DNA of 64,000 nucleotides, from NCBI RefSeq assembly GCF_027943255.1, contig NC_072896.1, forward strand, positions 66,978,501 through 67,042,500, given 5' to 3'. The notes under the pieces were generated by a model that was not told where the DNA came from, made no database searches, and saw nothing but the letters and a program-made list of their open reading frames with translations. The stretch comes from Anastrepha obliqua (taxonomy: Eukaryota; Arthropoda; Insecta; Diptera; Tephritidae). The translations under genes were made by a program, and so were the position numbers. Of the stretch, positions 12,611 to 24,730 are shown in pieces. Every line of letters starts with the position of its first letter. Position 1 is the stretch's first letter.

Positions 12611-12939
12611 TAGACAACTAACAGGCAAATGCCCGTGCATCAGATGCGCGAGCGGTCTGAAGTTGGTTACACTCCAAGTGCCGAACCCTATATTTCTGTG
12701 ATGTACGCATTGCTTTTATTGCTTCTTTGATTTTATTTGAGGGTTTGTAGCACGTTCGGTTTGTCCACATTTTCTTTGCGCATGTAATACATTTTTTTAT
12801 GTGTATACATGGCGTTTTTGGTGCCTTGTAAGTCTCTAGTTCGGGAGAGTTGATATAATTTCATTAGGTTTCTAGGGAAACCTTTTGCCTTTATTGAAAT
12901 TGAAATTTGAAAAGGTCGAACCAAGAAGCACCAAGAGAT

Positions 12940-13340
12940 TTGGTGGTTCCTAAAACATTCAGGCTAAAAAGCCCATTGTATTTAAAGCTCTGGAAAGAGT
13001 GTAGAGAGTCAAGGAGGGAAGAAGAAAAGTATCAGAGAAAGCGATAGGAAAGAATAGAGACGGAGATAGATATAGTTAGTCTTGTGAGAATTTTCCAGAT
13101 TCTTTGGCAAATCTGTAGACATCCTCCAGTTTAAGAGAACGAATATTACTCATTCTCATAACATCCAAACCCAAAACACGTAGCCGTGCTCTAGCAAAGG
13201 CAGGACACTCACAGAAAAAGTGCTCAATACTAGCCGCCTCCTCCAAGCACGACAGACACATTGGGTTCTCAATCATTCCAATAGTGGTCATATGCTGACC
13301 CCATGGGCTGTGTCCTGTAATGATACCGACCATCAACCGT
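12940..13340 (-). pseudogene. I/LOA-type LINE, C-terminal fragment
   Basis: An 86-codon minus-strand open segment (13076-13336) reads as the region after RNase H in an I/LOA-type ORF2. It starts MMVGIITGHSPWGQHM and continues through a Cys-rich motif (CLSCLEEAASIEHFFCECP, a C-x2-C-x8-H-x4-C pattern) to the stop. This CCHC-like tail is typical of the group. The rest of the element is absent upstream, and 12.94-13.07 kb is its purine-rich 3' UTR. Confidence 0.7.
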
Positions 13341-13589
13341 CTTTTATTACTTTATTATTATGATTGTGGATATATAGAGAGAGAATAAATCTTGTTAGGA
13401 GAAATAAGAGAAGGTAATGAAAAGGATAATTTTTTAAAGGCAATCTTGGCAGTAAGATAAAAATTCAACAACCCGCTGATACACAAACTCATTTATGATC
13501 ATTTGTGGAAATCCAACTTTGTGTGTACCAACACACCAACACACGCCAACAACCTTCTTCATAACATCAGCACCTCTGATTGGTTGTAG

Positions 13590-13690
13590 ATATCCGCCTG
13601 TCAAAATTGTATCAAAACGGCGCTTTAGTGCTACTTGCTGAGTGTCAAACAGATACTTGAATCATTTCACTTACTTACCTAGTAATGATA
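13590..13690 (+). repeat. LINE 3' UTR copy
   Basis: This segment is a close match, in the same orientation, to 9.12-9.21 kb (shared pieces include tatcaaaa, cgttttagtg-like and catttcacttac). The 9.1 kb copy directly follows LINE RNase H coding sequence, so this is a severely 5'-truncated copy of that LINE. Confidence 0.6.
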
Positions 13691-13824
13691 GATATTAAGA
13701 GATACTTCATATCGATTTTTTATATGGAGAAAAAAGCATTGCACCGTGAATAAAAAATAGAATTTTTGTTTTATTTATTATGATTATTTAGTGACTGGTA
13801 TGAATACCAGTACTAAAATTATGT

Positions 13825-14450
13825 TTGAGCATTGGATGCAGAGGCCATCAGCTCTGTGTTGTCTGTGGCTGTCTGGATTATTTGTTATATTGTCATTTTG
13901 ATAGTTTTAATGAATTTGATTATTTTTACGATGTTTGAGTGACTGGGAATGGCGAATATGTCGCTTATTTGATCTGAGTTTAGTATTTCTTTTCTTGCGT
14001 TGGCGGGATTTGGACATTTGTTGAGGATGTGGTTCAATGTTTGGTTTGTGTTGCAGCTTGTACAGATAGGGTGATTTTCTGTTTTTAAGATATGTTCATG
14101 GGTCTGTGTTGTGTGGCCTAGGCGAAGGCGGGAAAAGATTCGGGTTTTAAATCCGTGTATATGTGTTGGGTAGAATGGAGGATTTCCATTCTTATTAATA
14201 TTGGGATAGTGTTCATGTTTGTAGTTTTTTAATGACTGCCGCTGTTTGTGTAGTATGCATGTATTTATATGTCGTTTTATATCGAGTATTTCTGTTTTTG
14301 GGCTGATTATAATTGGGGTATTGCAAGCGAATTTCCCTGCATTATCGGCATATGTGTTTCCCTCGATACCTGTGTGTCAGTTGCCAATTGGAATTTGTAC
14401 TTTTTTGCGAACGCTTCGACTGATGGGATTCCTAAATTTTGAAAGTAAAA
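13825..14450 (-). pseudogene. I-type LINE RNase H and C-terminal region
   Basis: On the minus strand a long readable stretch begins near 14.43 kb with RNase H sequence (NWHTGIEGNTYADNAGKFAC, holding the late catalytic Asp region). It continues through IKRHINTCILHKQRQSLKNY to a Cys-rich tail (HPICTSCNTNQTLNHILNKC) near 14.05 kb and ends near 13.83 kb. Few stops interrupt it, so it is younger or better preserved than the neighbouring fragments. The 5' portion with RT and endonuclease is missing. Confidence 0.7.
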
Positions 14451-14459
14451 GGGATCAAT

Positions 14460-16300
14460 TTTGATTTATTCCAGCCAAAATTAAGAACCTGGCTGAAACA
14501 ACAGAAAAAAATACTTCACTTGCTGCATCAAAAGACTTTGTTCATTAGATCTAACATTCCCACACTGAGTTACTATTAAGTCATAAAATCAATAAATTCC
14601 CCTATTGGGTAGTACCCTATTTGCATAAAAGTTCATTGCTCATTGGCCGAATTTCCTCTTCATCACAACTTAACTGCAATTCTGTGGGGTAGTACTTGGA
14701 AAATGTCACGATAATGCCACGAACGCAGTTCAGCATTTTACCGCCGGAAGAAAATGCACAACGCTACGAAAAATAAAAACAAAATTAAAAGCAGACATTT
14801 TCTTCGATAAAAAATGTCAGAAAACGTAAACACACTTCGAGGTGTTACGATTCCAATTCTCGACGCCTGCACACAGAAACTCACACACTTTTCAACATAA
14901 ATATTTTTAAAAATATTATATTAACACGCACTTACAAAGTATCGAAGTGCGCAACAGTATCAAAAAATGTGCGAAGATAAAGTCGAAAGTAACAAGAATG
15001 CCAAACTTGTCAAATATTGTAAGCTCAATAAAAATAAAAATGCAACAACAACAATAACAGCAGCCGCAACGACTGTTACTTACTATGTGCAAGTAGGAAA
15101 TGAAGAGAAATTTCGCAAACTGCAAACGCATAACGGAACACGTTTACATCCAATGTGAAAATTATAGACGTTGCAGTGTGCACAAATAAGTACGAGTACA
15201 TACTTACCTGATAACACATTATTTACAAAAGTACTATGAGTGTCAAAAGTAAGTCAACACTTGGAGGAGTATTTCAAATACAAAACACTCGTTGTAACCA
15301 ATACATTCACAATTGTTTTTGAGTGTAGCTCTTCTAAAAAAAAACAGCTCTAAAAATTTCGAAAATGTTAATCGATTTGGAGTCTTTTTGTTTTGTTTAA
15401 TGTTCGAAGTGGACCGCATAAATTTTTTAGGGAAATAAGAATTGCACTTTCGCGTGAAAAATTGGAAAATTTAAGAAAACCGAAAATAGTTTCCCCTATG
15501 GAGTTTTTACAGCTCATGATTCTAAAGAATCCACTTTAATGTTTTGACTTCGATGGTTTATTTAGCAGATTAATCTCAAATTTACTCAAAATCGTCGAAT
15601 TAAGTGTATAATTTTGATATCTCAACCGGCTTCGGATTTTTAAGTATGTACCTTCTACTCAAATATGAACGAGACGGTATCAATAAAACGGTCCGCGGAT
15701 GGCATATGGCAAAAATAAATTTTTTGTTTTTTGCTAGGACTATTATAAGCTCACATGGCAAATTTCAGCGTGATATGTCACATAGTTTGTTTTCTGTGCC
15801 ACTGTAAACAAGTCAAGCTCGAGTGTGTTCTTGTATGGGCGCTTGGTCGTACATAGCCGTGGATAAATTAAATCCTAAATAAATGATTCTGCGATTAAAC
15901 AAAAGGTAACTCGTAATTCATATTAACATATTTTTGGTAGGGTTGGAAGGTAGGTAAATTATTACAAAGAAAACGCCACCCAATCATTTATTCAGATATA
16001 TTTTTGTGTAAGGTTGCTTGAAATATAAAAATGCAACTTAAATTAAACAAAAAATTAAGAAAAATAACACAATATTGGCGTCAAACAAAATAAACCTAAA
16101 CCACACTTTTTGTAGGGTTTATTTATTATTTAAAGAATTTAATTAAATATATTAAAATAACCTTAATTCAGAAATTTTATTAATTCGTAAACGAAAAAAC
16201 CAGGAAAAACATTATTGACATTCTAGAATTCATTTGAAAACCTAAGTTTTGAAGGACTAAAAATTTTAGATATTTTACTTACTGAGGTGTCTCAAAGGCT
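14460..16300. other. No recognisable gene; possible transcribed leader
   Basis: No coding similarity is visible. At 14967-15158 a 63-codon plus-strand frame (starting MCEDKVESNKNAKLVKY) contains CAACAACAAC-rich sequence, a composition common in fly 5' leaders. I cannot tell whether this is a leader, a small ORF or chance. Confidence 0.35.
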
Positions 16301-16329
16301 CCCAAACTTTAACTAGCGGCCAATATCTC

Positions 16330-17035
16330 AAATAAATAAAGACAGAAATTACTCAGTAGGAATAGCCTTCTCATTTTGAGTGAAAACAATAGCACCTTAA
16401 CATGTGTCCCAGGGCATCGGAGCATTGAAGGAAATGAAAAATCGGACGAACTGGCAAGAGGGGGATCTGCCGTGAATAAATTTCCTACAGAATCGGTATT
16501 CACACCACTGAGTGCAATCAAAAATACAATTTCGTCAAGGTACCTCCGACCCAACGACATGCAGAATTAGCAAAACGTCATGGCCCACCTACAATCCCAA
16601 GCAATCGTGACAAACATGAAACGACGAGACGCCTGGCTACTAACGGCAGTCATAACGGGCTTTTGGTCTGTCTGGAAACAAACTGCCACAATAGGCATTC
16701 CTCACAACACATACTGCCATAATTGTAAACAACCTGAAAAAAGCAAACAAGTTTCTATTTCCTCTTTGAATGCCCTACCTTATGGAAGGAGAGAATGTCA
16801 AGCCTGGGCCAACCGCTGTTCGAGAGTCTCGAACAACTGTCTGGCTTGGACGTCAACAACCTAATAAGGTTCTTAAACCACGCAGACTGGATATAATCAT
16901 GCTGTAAATAATCGTTAAACAAGTTAGTAACGAGTATGTGGCAACAAAATGGTACGGAAGAGCTGGTTGGATTCTGGATGAATCACGACTTTAACCAACC
17001 AACTCAGAAACATAAGGACCGAAAAATACTATAAA
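16330..17035 (+). pseudogene. I/LOA-type LINE, RNase H end and 3' UTR
   Basis: Plus-strand reading shows the end of RNase H (TCVPGHRSIEGNEKSDELAR, near 16.40 kb) with the conserved PGH and the ELA region. After a frame change comes the post-RNase H domain (MKRRDAWLLTAVITGFWSVW) with a Cys-rich tail near 16.7 kb (YCHNCKQPEKSK). The coding part ends near 16.9 kb, and a 3' UTR runs to about 17035. The 5' portion is absent. This is a different family from the fragment at 13.8 kb. Confidence 0.7.
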
Positions 17036-17339
17036 AATAATTATCGGTTTTGGGAAAAGCTACTACTCATAAAAACACTGTTTACAAATTTATAAACCAT
17101 TCGCGTTTAAAAAATTCCTAACAGACAGCACACCTAAAAAACGTCATCATTAATAAAATAATAAAAACTTTTTAAATTAATAATAACAGATATTCAAGTG
17201 CATGTGGTTTTTATTTCATAGATTAATATAACAAATTCGATTATCTTTTAAAACTTAAATGAACAATAGGAACAAAAAGGAAATATTCATGAGGTCATTA
17301 AAATAGGTACGAAATAGGAATGGGCACCGTTAAATTATC
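17036..17339. other. No recognisable gene
   Basis: AT-rich spacer. Nothing is recognisable on either strand. Confidence 0.5.
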
Positions 17340-17720
17340 GAAGTTTAATCAATGATCACTGTGTCGGGCATGCTTATCAACGGTTTTCTGTATGCGATTT
17401 GTCATATAATTGATAATCCTACGACAAGTTTCTGTAACGTGGAATACCAAGTTATCTAATATTTTTACCATAATACCTTCTTATTTTTGAATGTTTCCAT
17501 CCCTTAAATGGTTTTAATCGAGTTTAGGGCAGGTGATTGGCTTCTTACTCTTACGTCTGATATTTCGTATGCATGTTATACCATTTTTTCATATCCTCTG
17601 GTCCACACCATGACTAGTGCTCTTGAACAAAATTTTTCCTATTCCATAAATTAGCTTGTTTCAACAGAAAAACTTTAGGAGCTATTCTTTGTTATTATTT
17701 GGTGTCTTATGGAAAAGGCA
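17340..17720 (-). pseudogene. Tc1-like transposase C-terminus
   Basis: The minus strand has an uninterrupted stretch of about 43 codons ending at 17353 with CRRIINYMTNRIQKTVDKHA, the usual C-terminal signature of Tc1-type transposases. Upstream and in another frame, a motif like SQSPALNSIKTI near 17.52 kb corresponds to the SPDLNPIENLW block that carries the last catalytic residue. The aspartate is replaced by alanine here. Only the 3' third of the element remains. Confidence 0.6.
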
Positions 17721-20700
17721 TGGTGAACCATGGGAAGTAGAGAAATATTTATAGAAATATGATACTAGTAAATTGGTTATAGACTTATAAATGTGTACTC
17801 CTGTATGAGTGGATAATTGTGAGACTAAGCACAAATGCTTATATTATTGCTGGTCATCTTTAAGGCTAACAATTTTGTGGAAAAACAAAGTTCTGTACCG
17901 AAATGGGTGAAATTACATATTTATTTGCATCCTATTAACTAAGGTATTTATTAAAATTTCGAAGTTTCATAACAAAGTAAAATTTTCCACCCTGTCATAG
18001 GCAAACGCCTTTCAGTGATTAAAACGATGTTACTAAATATGTGGAAAAAATCTAAATAGCGTATATGAAAAAGTTATAATACTCGATATAACAGAGGATA
18101 CACTGCCTAGGGGATCAAAATTAAATACTAAGTTTCAAAAATAAAAAAATATTTTCTCTTAAACTTAGTGTAAATACTAAAGTTAACGCATTTTTAATAC
18201 GTGAATTCTTCTACGGTTGACTTTGAAAGGATTTTCTTTTGCTGACATTGAATAAACATTACCAAAAGAAACAGACACATCACATGTTCTTAGCATATGC
18301 TTTGGAGTTGTCATTTTTCTTATGAGTCACCTACTTCGACAACATCCTCAGCCATTTCATGTGCGATTTTACTTTCCATTACAGGTATTTTCTGTGCGCA
18401 TACTGTGAAAGCCATACACGCTTGTGTACCAATATGTATGTATGTGTACGTATATTCCTACTGCTAATGGTTTTCAAAGTTAAAGATTTTCGCAACCTAA
18501 TCACCAGTAAGATTGACGGGAATGTGTGGGGCGTATACGTAACATTATTGGCACTGCAGCTGCATGCATTTTGTAGTACGAACCTCTTACCACAATAATA
18601 AACAACACAAGACGGTGAATGCCGATGGAATATCACTTCAAAACACTAGATTTGGGCAGTTTATCTAATTATTTGAACATATAGAAATTCATCCCGTCTG
18701 TCAGTGAGACAGCGCTTAATACAGTGATCAAGGAGAACGGTTGTCTATAGTCTAGTCGGAATCAACCCGCTCGCATTTAGAGCGTCTAATAGGGTTCAGA
18801 TTGTGCGCCAAATCCATACTATATCTGGAAAGAACAGAGGCGTTTGAAGGACATTTTTTCAATTATGTGCGATCTGACCTAAAGATATTCATGCAAACTT
18901 TTATTGGCGCTCAACGTATTAATATCTCAAGGATACTTCAATCTCACTGCATGCGACATGATGATCTTGATTAATCATTTCAAGCAACACATCAATATTT
19001 TTTAGCACAACAACAGGATATGGATGACCTTTCCGGGATTCGTCGGTGAATGGACAGCAACAGCGGAAAGAATCATTGCAGGACTTTTTTACGATGCTAA
19101 AAGATGTTGCTCGCTCGCCTTGTAAAGATTTTTGTCGGTCGATGCAGTTTTGTCTTGTGAAACTACGTCAAAAGTTGGGAAAAATAGTCACACGAAAATG
19201 TTTATCGTTTAATTCCATTTTTTGCCGCCATAAGTTTTTAAAGCCACTGTAAACAATATTGAAATGGAAGAATGAAAAACTTTTAAATGAAATTGTCAGT
19301 TGGAAATGTGATTAGAAGCATTAGAGTTGTCCAAGAAAAGAAGAAATATAAGTAGCGACCCTCGTGTTAACGCGGCACTGGATAGAGAGTTTCAAAAGAG
19401 AGAGAGGTAGGCATAATCAGCACTTTTCTCACATATATGCTGTACTTGAAGAAATTATCTGCAGTTTTCAGGGGGCCCACTTCTTCAATGACTCTACAGC
19501 TAAGAGGTGGTCTCGTTGGAGGACTTGATTGAATCTTCCCAAAGATCGGTCAATAATTTCAGGACATGTAGAGATTGGATTGGAGAGATCTTCCCCTGTG
19601 GTCACCAAATTAACTCCTTTATGAGCATCTAGCATATACTCGCACCATCTCAAGTATGTGCTCAGTTAATTTGACTCTTTTCACAATGATCTCTGATTTT
19701 TGGTTTCCAAAAGCGGTTTGAATAATTTTTCTAGTAAATGCAGGTGTACACTTGATTTTTCATTTCTGTTTATTGTATTTATTATAAATAAATATTTTTT
19801 CTATTTTCTTCTTCTTCCTTTGTTTATTTTAATTAAGCTCATTGTGCACTGCAAACACAAACAAAAAGTAAATAAAACAAACTTTATGGTAAATCCCATA
19901 CGCTCGACAGGCATCCCATGAGATTACAGAAGACATACACTAACTAAATTTTGCTATTTTAGATAACACAAATTTTAGCTCCATTGCCTTGCAATTATTT
20001 TTTTCCAATCAACAAAGTCAACGTCGCCAACAGTGAGGAGATAACAAGTGCTTTAGAAGCTATTGCACATAATATTAAGTGGATATATTAAAATATAATT
20101 CAAACAAGCTACTCCATTTTGGAGTGATACTAGTCCTTAAAAGAGGCTTTTCATACTCTGCATTCATTCTGCGCAACTCTCTTTTTTTTTTAAGCCGCTA
20201 CTGTTTTATTTACCAGCTGTCCTTTATTGCGTCGGTGTCAGAAGTATCATCATCGTTACCCTATCAGAATGGCATATTTCCTCCAAAGTAATCGATATGT
20301 TCGCCCGTTTACGAACTGATTTTGGGCAAACTGCGGCTGTACTCAGCTGCACTTTTTCATTGATTGTTGGCTTGTTTTTATTAGAAGGATGCATCTATCA
20401 GTAAAACAGGCCAACGAGGACATTGGTTAAATTATTTTAGTAGCCGCTTGAACAGATGGTTGAAGTCATGTGCACCTTCATCCGATTCCAGCAACCCAAG
20501 CTTGGGACTTTTATATTTTTTGTATTCACCCAAAGGTAACCATTCTCCTACTCAAACGAGACGAAGGCGCAATCCGTATTAAGTACGACTAAATTTTGTT
20601 TTGGTACAGAGCAAAAAAAGGCAGGAATTCGATAAACGCCGAGATCTAAAACTGTTCATTTAGTTCTTAATTGGTTTTACATAATTGTAAAAAACGGCGC

Positions 20701-21110
20701 CTTAAATGCCTTGATACTCGAGGGCATTATGAGAGATAACTTCTGCCTCAAGAAATGCGCTAGAAACCACCCTATGGGGGTTTTTATTCCTCTTAACTTG
20801 GGTGCCAATGACGGGATTCAAGACATTTCTATAGAAATGTATCTAAGTTTCCCAACTAATTTTGGGCTTCGAAAGTGAACTTGTAGAGGGACTTTTTAAG
20901 AGGCAAGTTGAACGTAAATGGGGGCTAATAATTTCAACCCACCCAAGCGTACTTACTCTTCATAGAGCCTTTATCTAGATGAGTCAACGATTCGTTAAAC
21001 TTTCAGAGACAAGCGTAACTTAAAATTCACGATTGTTATTAGTAGTAATTATTTGTTTCCATCAAGCCTGCGCCCGCAATAACTGTCATATCCCCAAATT
21101 ACAATATGCT
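17721..21110. other. No recognisable gene
   Basis: About 3.4 kb without a recognisable protein, RNA gene or TE motif. Short ORFs such as 18359-18598 (+), 19046-19252 (+) and 19468-19653 (-) have no readable family features. Confidence 0.5.
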
Positions 21111-21124
21111 AATTTTTGAAACTT

Positions 21125-21665
21125 CGAATTATTTTCGGTGAAAGCAAAACTGGCATTACTGTCTATACTTCTGTATGCTATGGAGATATGGGCCATTAAA
21201 ACCACTGAAATGAATAAAATAGAAGCATTTGAAATGTGGATATATAGAAGAATTCTAAGAATACCCTGGACATATAGAGTAACAAATGCTGAAGTATTGC
21301 ATAGAATTCAGCATGATCGACAATTACTAACCACCATAAAAAGAAGAAAAGCTGCTATTTGGGTCATATTATGAGAAACGACAAATATCATGTACTTCAA
21401 CTAATCCTGCAAAGAAAAATAGAAGGCAAACGAGGCATAGGCAGAAAACACCTATCCTGGCTGAGAAATATAAGACATTGGACTGGAATCGGCAGTGTAG
21501 GAACTTTATTGGAGACAGCGAGAAATCGAGACCTTTATCATGAAATTATAACAAATTTATATTAAACGTAAAATATTTTTGTAATTCGGTATTTAATTGT
21601 AATATATATTGTATAAATTGTATGATCGCCTATATTCGGAATCGAATTGGCAAGTAAAGAAGAAG
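21125..21665 (+). pseudogene. RTE-like LINE, RT C-terminal half
   Basis: Two plus-strand frames overlapping at 21359-21374 give the C-terminal part of an RTE-like reverse transcriptase. They show ILLYAMEIWAIKTTEMNKIE, EAFEMWIYRRILRIPWTYRV and, after one frameshift, MGHIMRNDKYHVLQLILQRK, ending at 21565 with a natural stop. The short A/G-rich tail near 21655-21665 fits an RTE-type 3' end. The polymerase core is not here. Its complementary half lies at 22.37-22.8 kb in the opposite orientation. Confidence 0.75.
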
Positions 21666-22366
21666 ATCCTGAGTTTAAACTTGACTAACAACGATGTAAA
21701 TCTTTACAACAAAGGTTAGTGGTAAGGTGGGGAAAACTAATAAAAGAGAGAAGCATCTAAATAACTTTTTTCCTTTGATACACATAGATGATAAAGTCCA
21801 CCGCCTGAAGGCACTAGCAAAGAATAATCCAGAGGTCATTACAGGGCAAGGTTAGTAGCTAGAAATCGAGATTTCACAAATGTACCATCCACAACTCTCG
21901 GCGATAACCCAATTAGGTCGACCGAATCGTATGATATGGGCAGAGCGCGCAGTTTTAAGCGTTTAAACATAGGCCATTCGTTTTGACCCAGACTGTTATT
22001 CTATTTAGGTCATCGTTCAGTATGGACAACAAGTCTAACAACAAGGCTGACTGGGCGTCAGAAATAAATCCGAGAATCGTCCACACATATTGTACATGCA
22101 TTAAGACATTTTGACAGCGGTGAATAATCTAATTAAAGAAAGTGGCAAGTAGTATTTAATATGGCAAATATCGCAGTGATTTGTTCATAGCGCAGCAAAT
22201 AAAGATCCAGTGACTCTTCTGGCTTGGATATATCTTATGGATTCATTCAAGTACTTATTCTGACTCTGAAAGTGTTCGATGGCATTCACGTTAGATTAAG
22301 GTTACGAAATTGTTAAGTTAAAATTATGACGTTGCAGTTGTGCTAAAAATTAAGCCTCACTGAGTA
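21666..22366. other. No recognisable gene
   Basis: Spacer between the two oppositely oriented RTE halves. No motif is recognisable. Confidence 0.45.
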
Positions 22367-22800
22367 TTATAAAATGTGCGCCATAATATGCTGCCATCGG
22401 AGGAGTAAGTATCGCATTTTAAATTTAATATTGAAGTCATGATTATTAAGAACCTTTTTGTACTTATGGAATGCAGCCCTAGAAATTTCAATTCGAGCTT
22501 TTATTTCTTTTAAAGAATTCCAATTTTCGTTAATCCAGCAACCTAAGTATTTGAAATTTTTTACTCTTTCTATGAGCATGTCATTAATTGTTAAGCTTGT
22601 GTCAACATAGGTGTTTTTTCTGCTGACAATCATATATTTAGTTTTATTAATATTGATTTTTAAACCGAAGTTTTTACTGCAACGCGTAACAACATTGACT
22701 AGCTCCTGTAGTCCACTTAGACTGTCTGATAAGAGAGTTGTGTCGTCAGCGTATCTGATGTTGCTAATGTTTGTCCCATTTACTTTAATACCCAAAAAGA
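22367..22800 (-). pseudogene. RTE-like LINE, RT core with intact YADD box
   Basis: A 142-codon open minus-strand frame contains the RT catalytic box in NIRYADDTTLL (YADD at 22742-22753), followed by the thumb region (KNFGLKININKTKYMIVSRK) and VKNFKYLGCWINENW. The C-terminal similarity stops near 22.4 kb, after KFKMRY. This is about where the fragment at 21.1 kb begins in protein terms (VKAKLALLSILLYAME). The upstream RT motifs (fingers, motif A) and the endonuclease are missing, so the product would be inactive despite the intact YADD. Confidence 0.75.
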
Positions 22801-24590
22801 AAACTTTTAAAACTCTACATGTGTTTTGGAGCCATTATTGGCTCTACAAGTCCTTTAGATACTAATCTTATTTTTATTCTCTCTTCGATATATTTTCTAG
22901 GCTCAATTTTTGGCTTTAAATTTAGTTATTTTAGCTTTAGTGTTTCCCGTGAAATGTTTCTCATCATTTTGACTGCAACAACAAGTAAACAAATAAAAAG
23001 GAGCATACTGAAGAACTCACAGCTTCTGATGCAAATATTTACTTAGTACTGGGATATTCATCATATAATCGCCAGGTTTGAAGCCCCGCATACAATTTCT
23101 GTAGATTCTGTTGTGAGGAAAAGCAACAATCCATTCAGCAGTTTCGTTTCTGCGCACTCTAAAGTACAGGAGTAAAACCGCTTACGTTACATTCAAAGGT
23201 AGACATCCCTTGGCATTTTCACAAATTTCTTCTAGCAGTAGCGCCCTAGAGTATGTCCGCTACCTACGTCATCAAAATGGTTTTATGATAAAGCAGTGCA
23301 TGAACTAAAATTTCCAAAATAAAGCCAAATAATATTTATACAGTACAGAAGTCAAAGGAAATAAGCTTTACTCAATTTAGATACAGTCTCAGTTTGGTTA
23401 TAGTCAGTCTTAACATACGAAACTACACCAATTTTCACTATAAGGATGTAGGAAAAACACACGTCAGTACATTCAGGAAAAAAGTGAATATTCTATGCTA
23501 TTATTACTACGAGTAAATTTAATGCTCCAAAACGCCACTATAAACACGAACGCTTCAGGTCATTGCAATGTTTATGACATGCACACCAGTGGGGGGTGAG
23601 CAGTAAATACGTAAAAGTAAGGAATACTAGAACTAGAAAATCGAAGACGCCTTATGAAACAAGTGCAGACAACCAGACACTGCATGCTCCGCCTAAATGG
23701 GAGATGAGTAAGTTGGGAAGTGAACGTAAAGTAATTTGTGAAGCTAAGGGTATGGAATGAGAAACAGTTTGCTTGGCAAGCTGTGTTGCTATAGACCTGA
23801 GGTAGAGGAGCGTGGGGGAGAGTTTATCATAACGAGAGTAGATATATAGTATAAGACAACACACAGCATGCAACTTGTATTGCAACCATCTGTTGGAAAA
23901 CTACTTACGCCCAATATGCTTGCGTACGAGTATAACAAAGGGGACTAATGAATGTGCACATTTCGAGTAAATGGGAGTTAGAGATATATGTATATACTTA
24001 TATGTATGGAGGCTTATACAAGAAGTAGCTGATAATACTTAGCCATGACTCATCACCAAATTACTGATAACATAAATTTTGTGACTCATAGTGGGAACAA
24101 CACCTCCTTTCTGTTCTCATCAATAGTAATCCCTTCTCAATATTATTGCAAATTCGGATCACGGTGCTAAGTTTTAACAAATATTGAAGAAATGTCATCA
24201 GTTCTTAAAGAGTCTGAACCTTAATTACGATGATAAAGGAGCAGCATTGCATATTTCAACAAGGAAAAAAGTCCTGTGGGTCGCCCAGTTATAATGATGG
24301 CCGAAAAAAGTAGAAAAACTAGTATTGGCCGATCGAAGGAACAAATTGCTGGTAGCAGAAAACCTTTAGATTTGCAAGGAATTAATGGATAAATTTGTAT
24401 AAACATTGGGTAACACGAAAGTATCTCAATGACAAAACAAGCGTTTTACAATCTACTTCGCACGACTTTGTAATCAAAGTATACTTGTATGTATTGGCAT
24501 TAAAAAAGCTAGTCCCCCACTAGTCTGTGACAATTATTGCTCATAGAAGTACATAAACAAATAAATAAATTTACTCAAAAGAATGCTCTC
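22801..24590. other. No recognisable gene
   Basis: About 1.8 kb. Short ORFs at 22819-23046 (+) and 23652-23885 (-) show no family features. Confidence 0.5.
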
Positions 24591-24594
24591 ATTG

Positions 24595-24730
24595 CTCAAA
24601 AAGCAGTAAATATTTTAGCGATGCAAAGACTTTTTGGAATTGTGTCAGAGGAATTTCGACGGAATCTGTAACCGTATTGTACCCACCGATGAAACCTGGA
24701 TTCGCCATTATGCTAGAGAAATCTGAAAAA
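24595..24730 (+). pseudogene. Mariner transposase fragment
   Basis: A short plus-strand stretch reads NRIVPTDETWIRHYARE, which matches the first catalytic block of mariner transposases (DETW with the first catalytic Asp). The preceding frame gives an EEFRRNL-like sequence. A stop follows the block, and neither the second catalytic block nor the termini can be found. It is a small relic. Confidence 0.5.

Noticed and set aside
18359..18636. Overlapping frames of 79 and 85 codons on both strands
   Set aside because: They show no similarity to a known protein, no exon signals that I trust, and Cys/Tyr-rich composition on both strands.
21125..22800. Twin-priming inversion of the RTE element
   Set aside because: Twin priming places the inverted 5' part directly upstream of the 3' part. 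Here it lies downstream of the 3' end, so a later inversion or separate insertions fit better.
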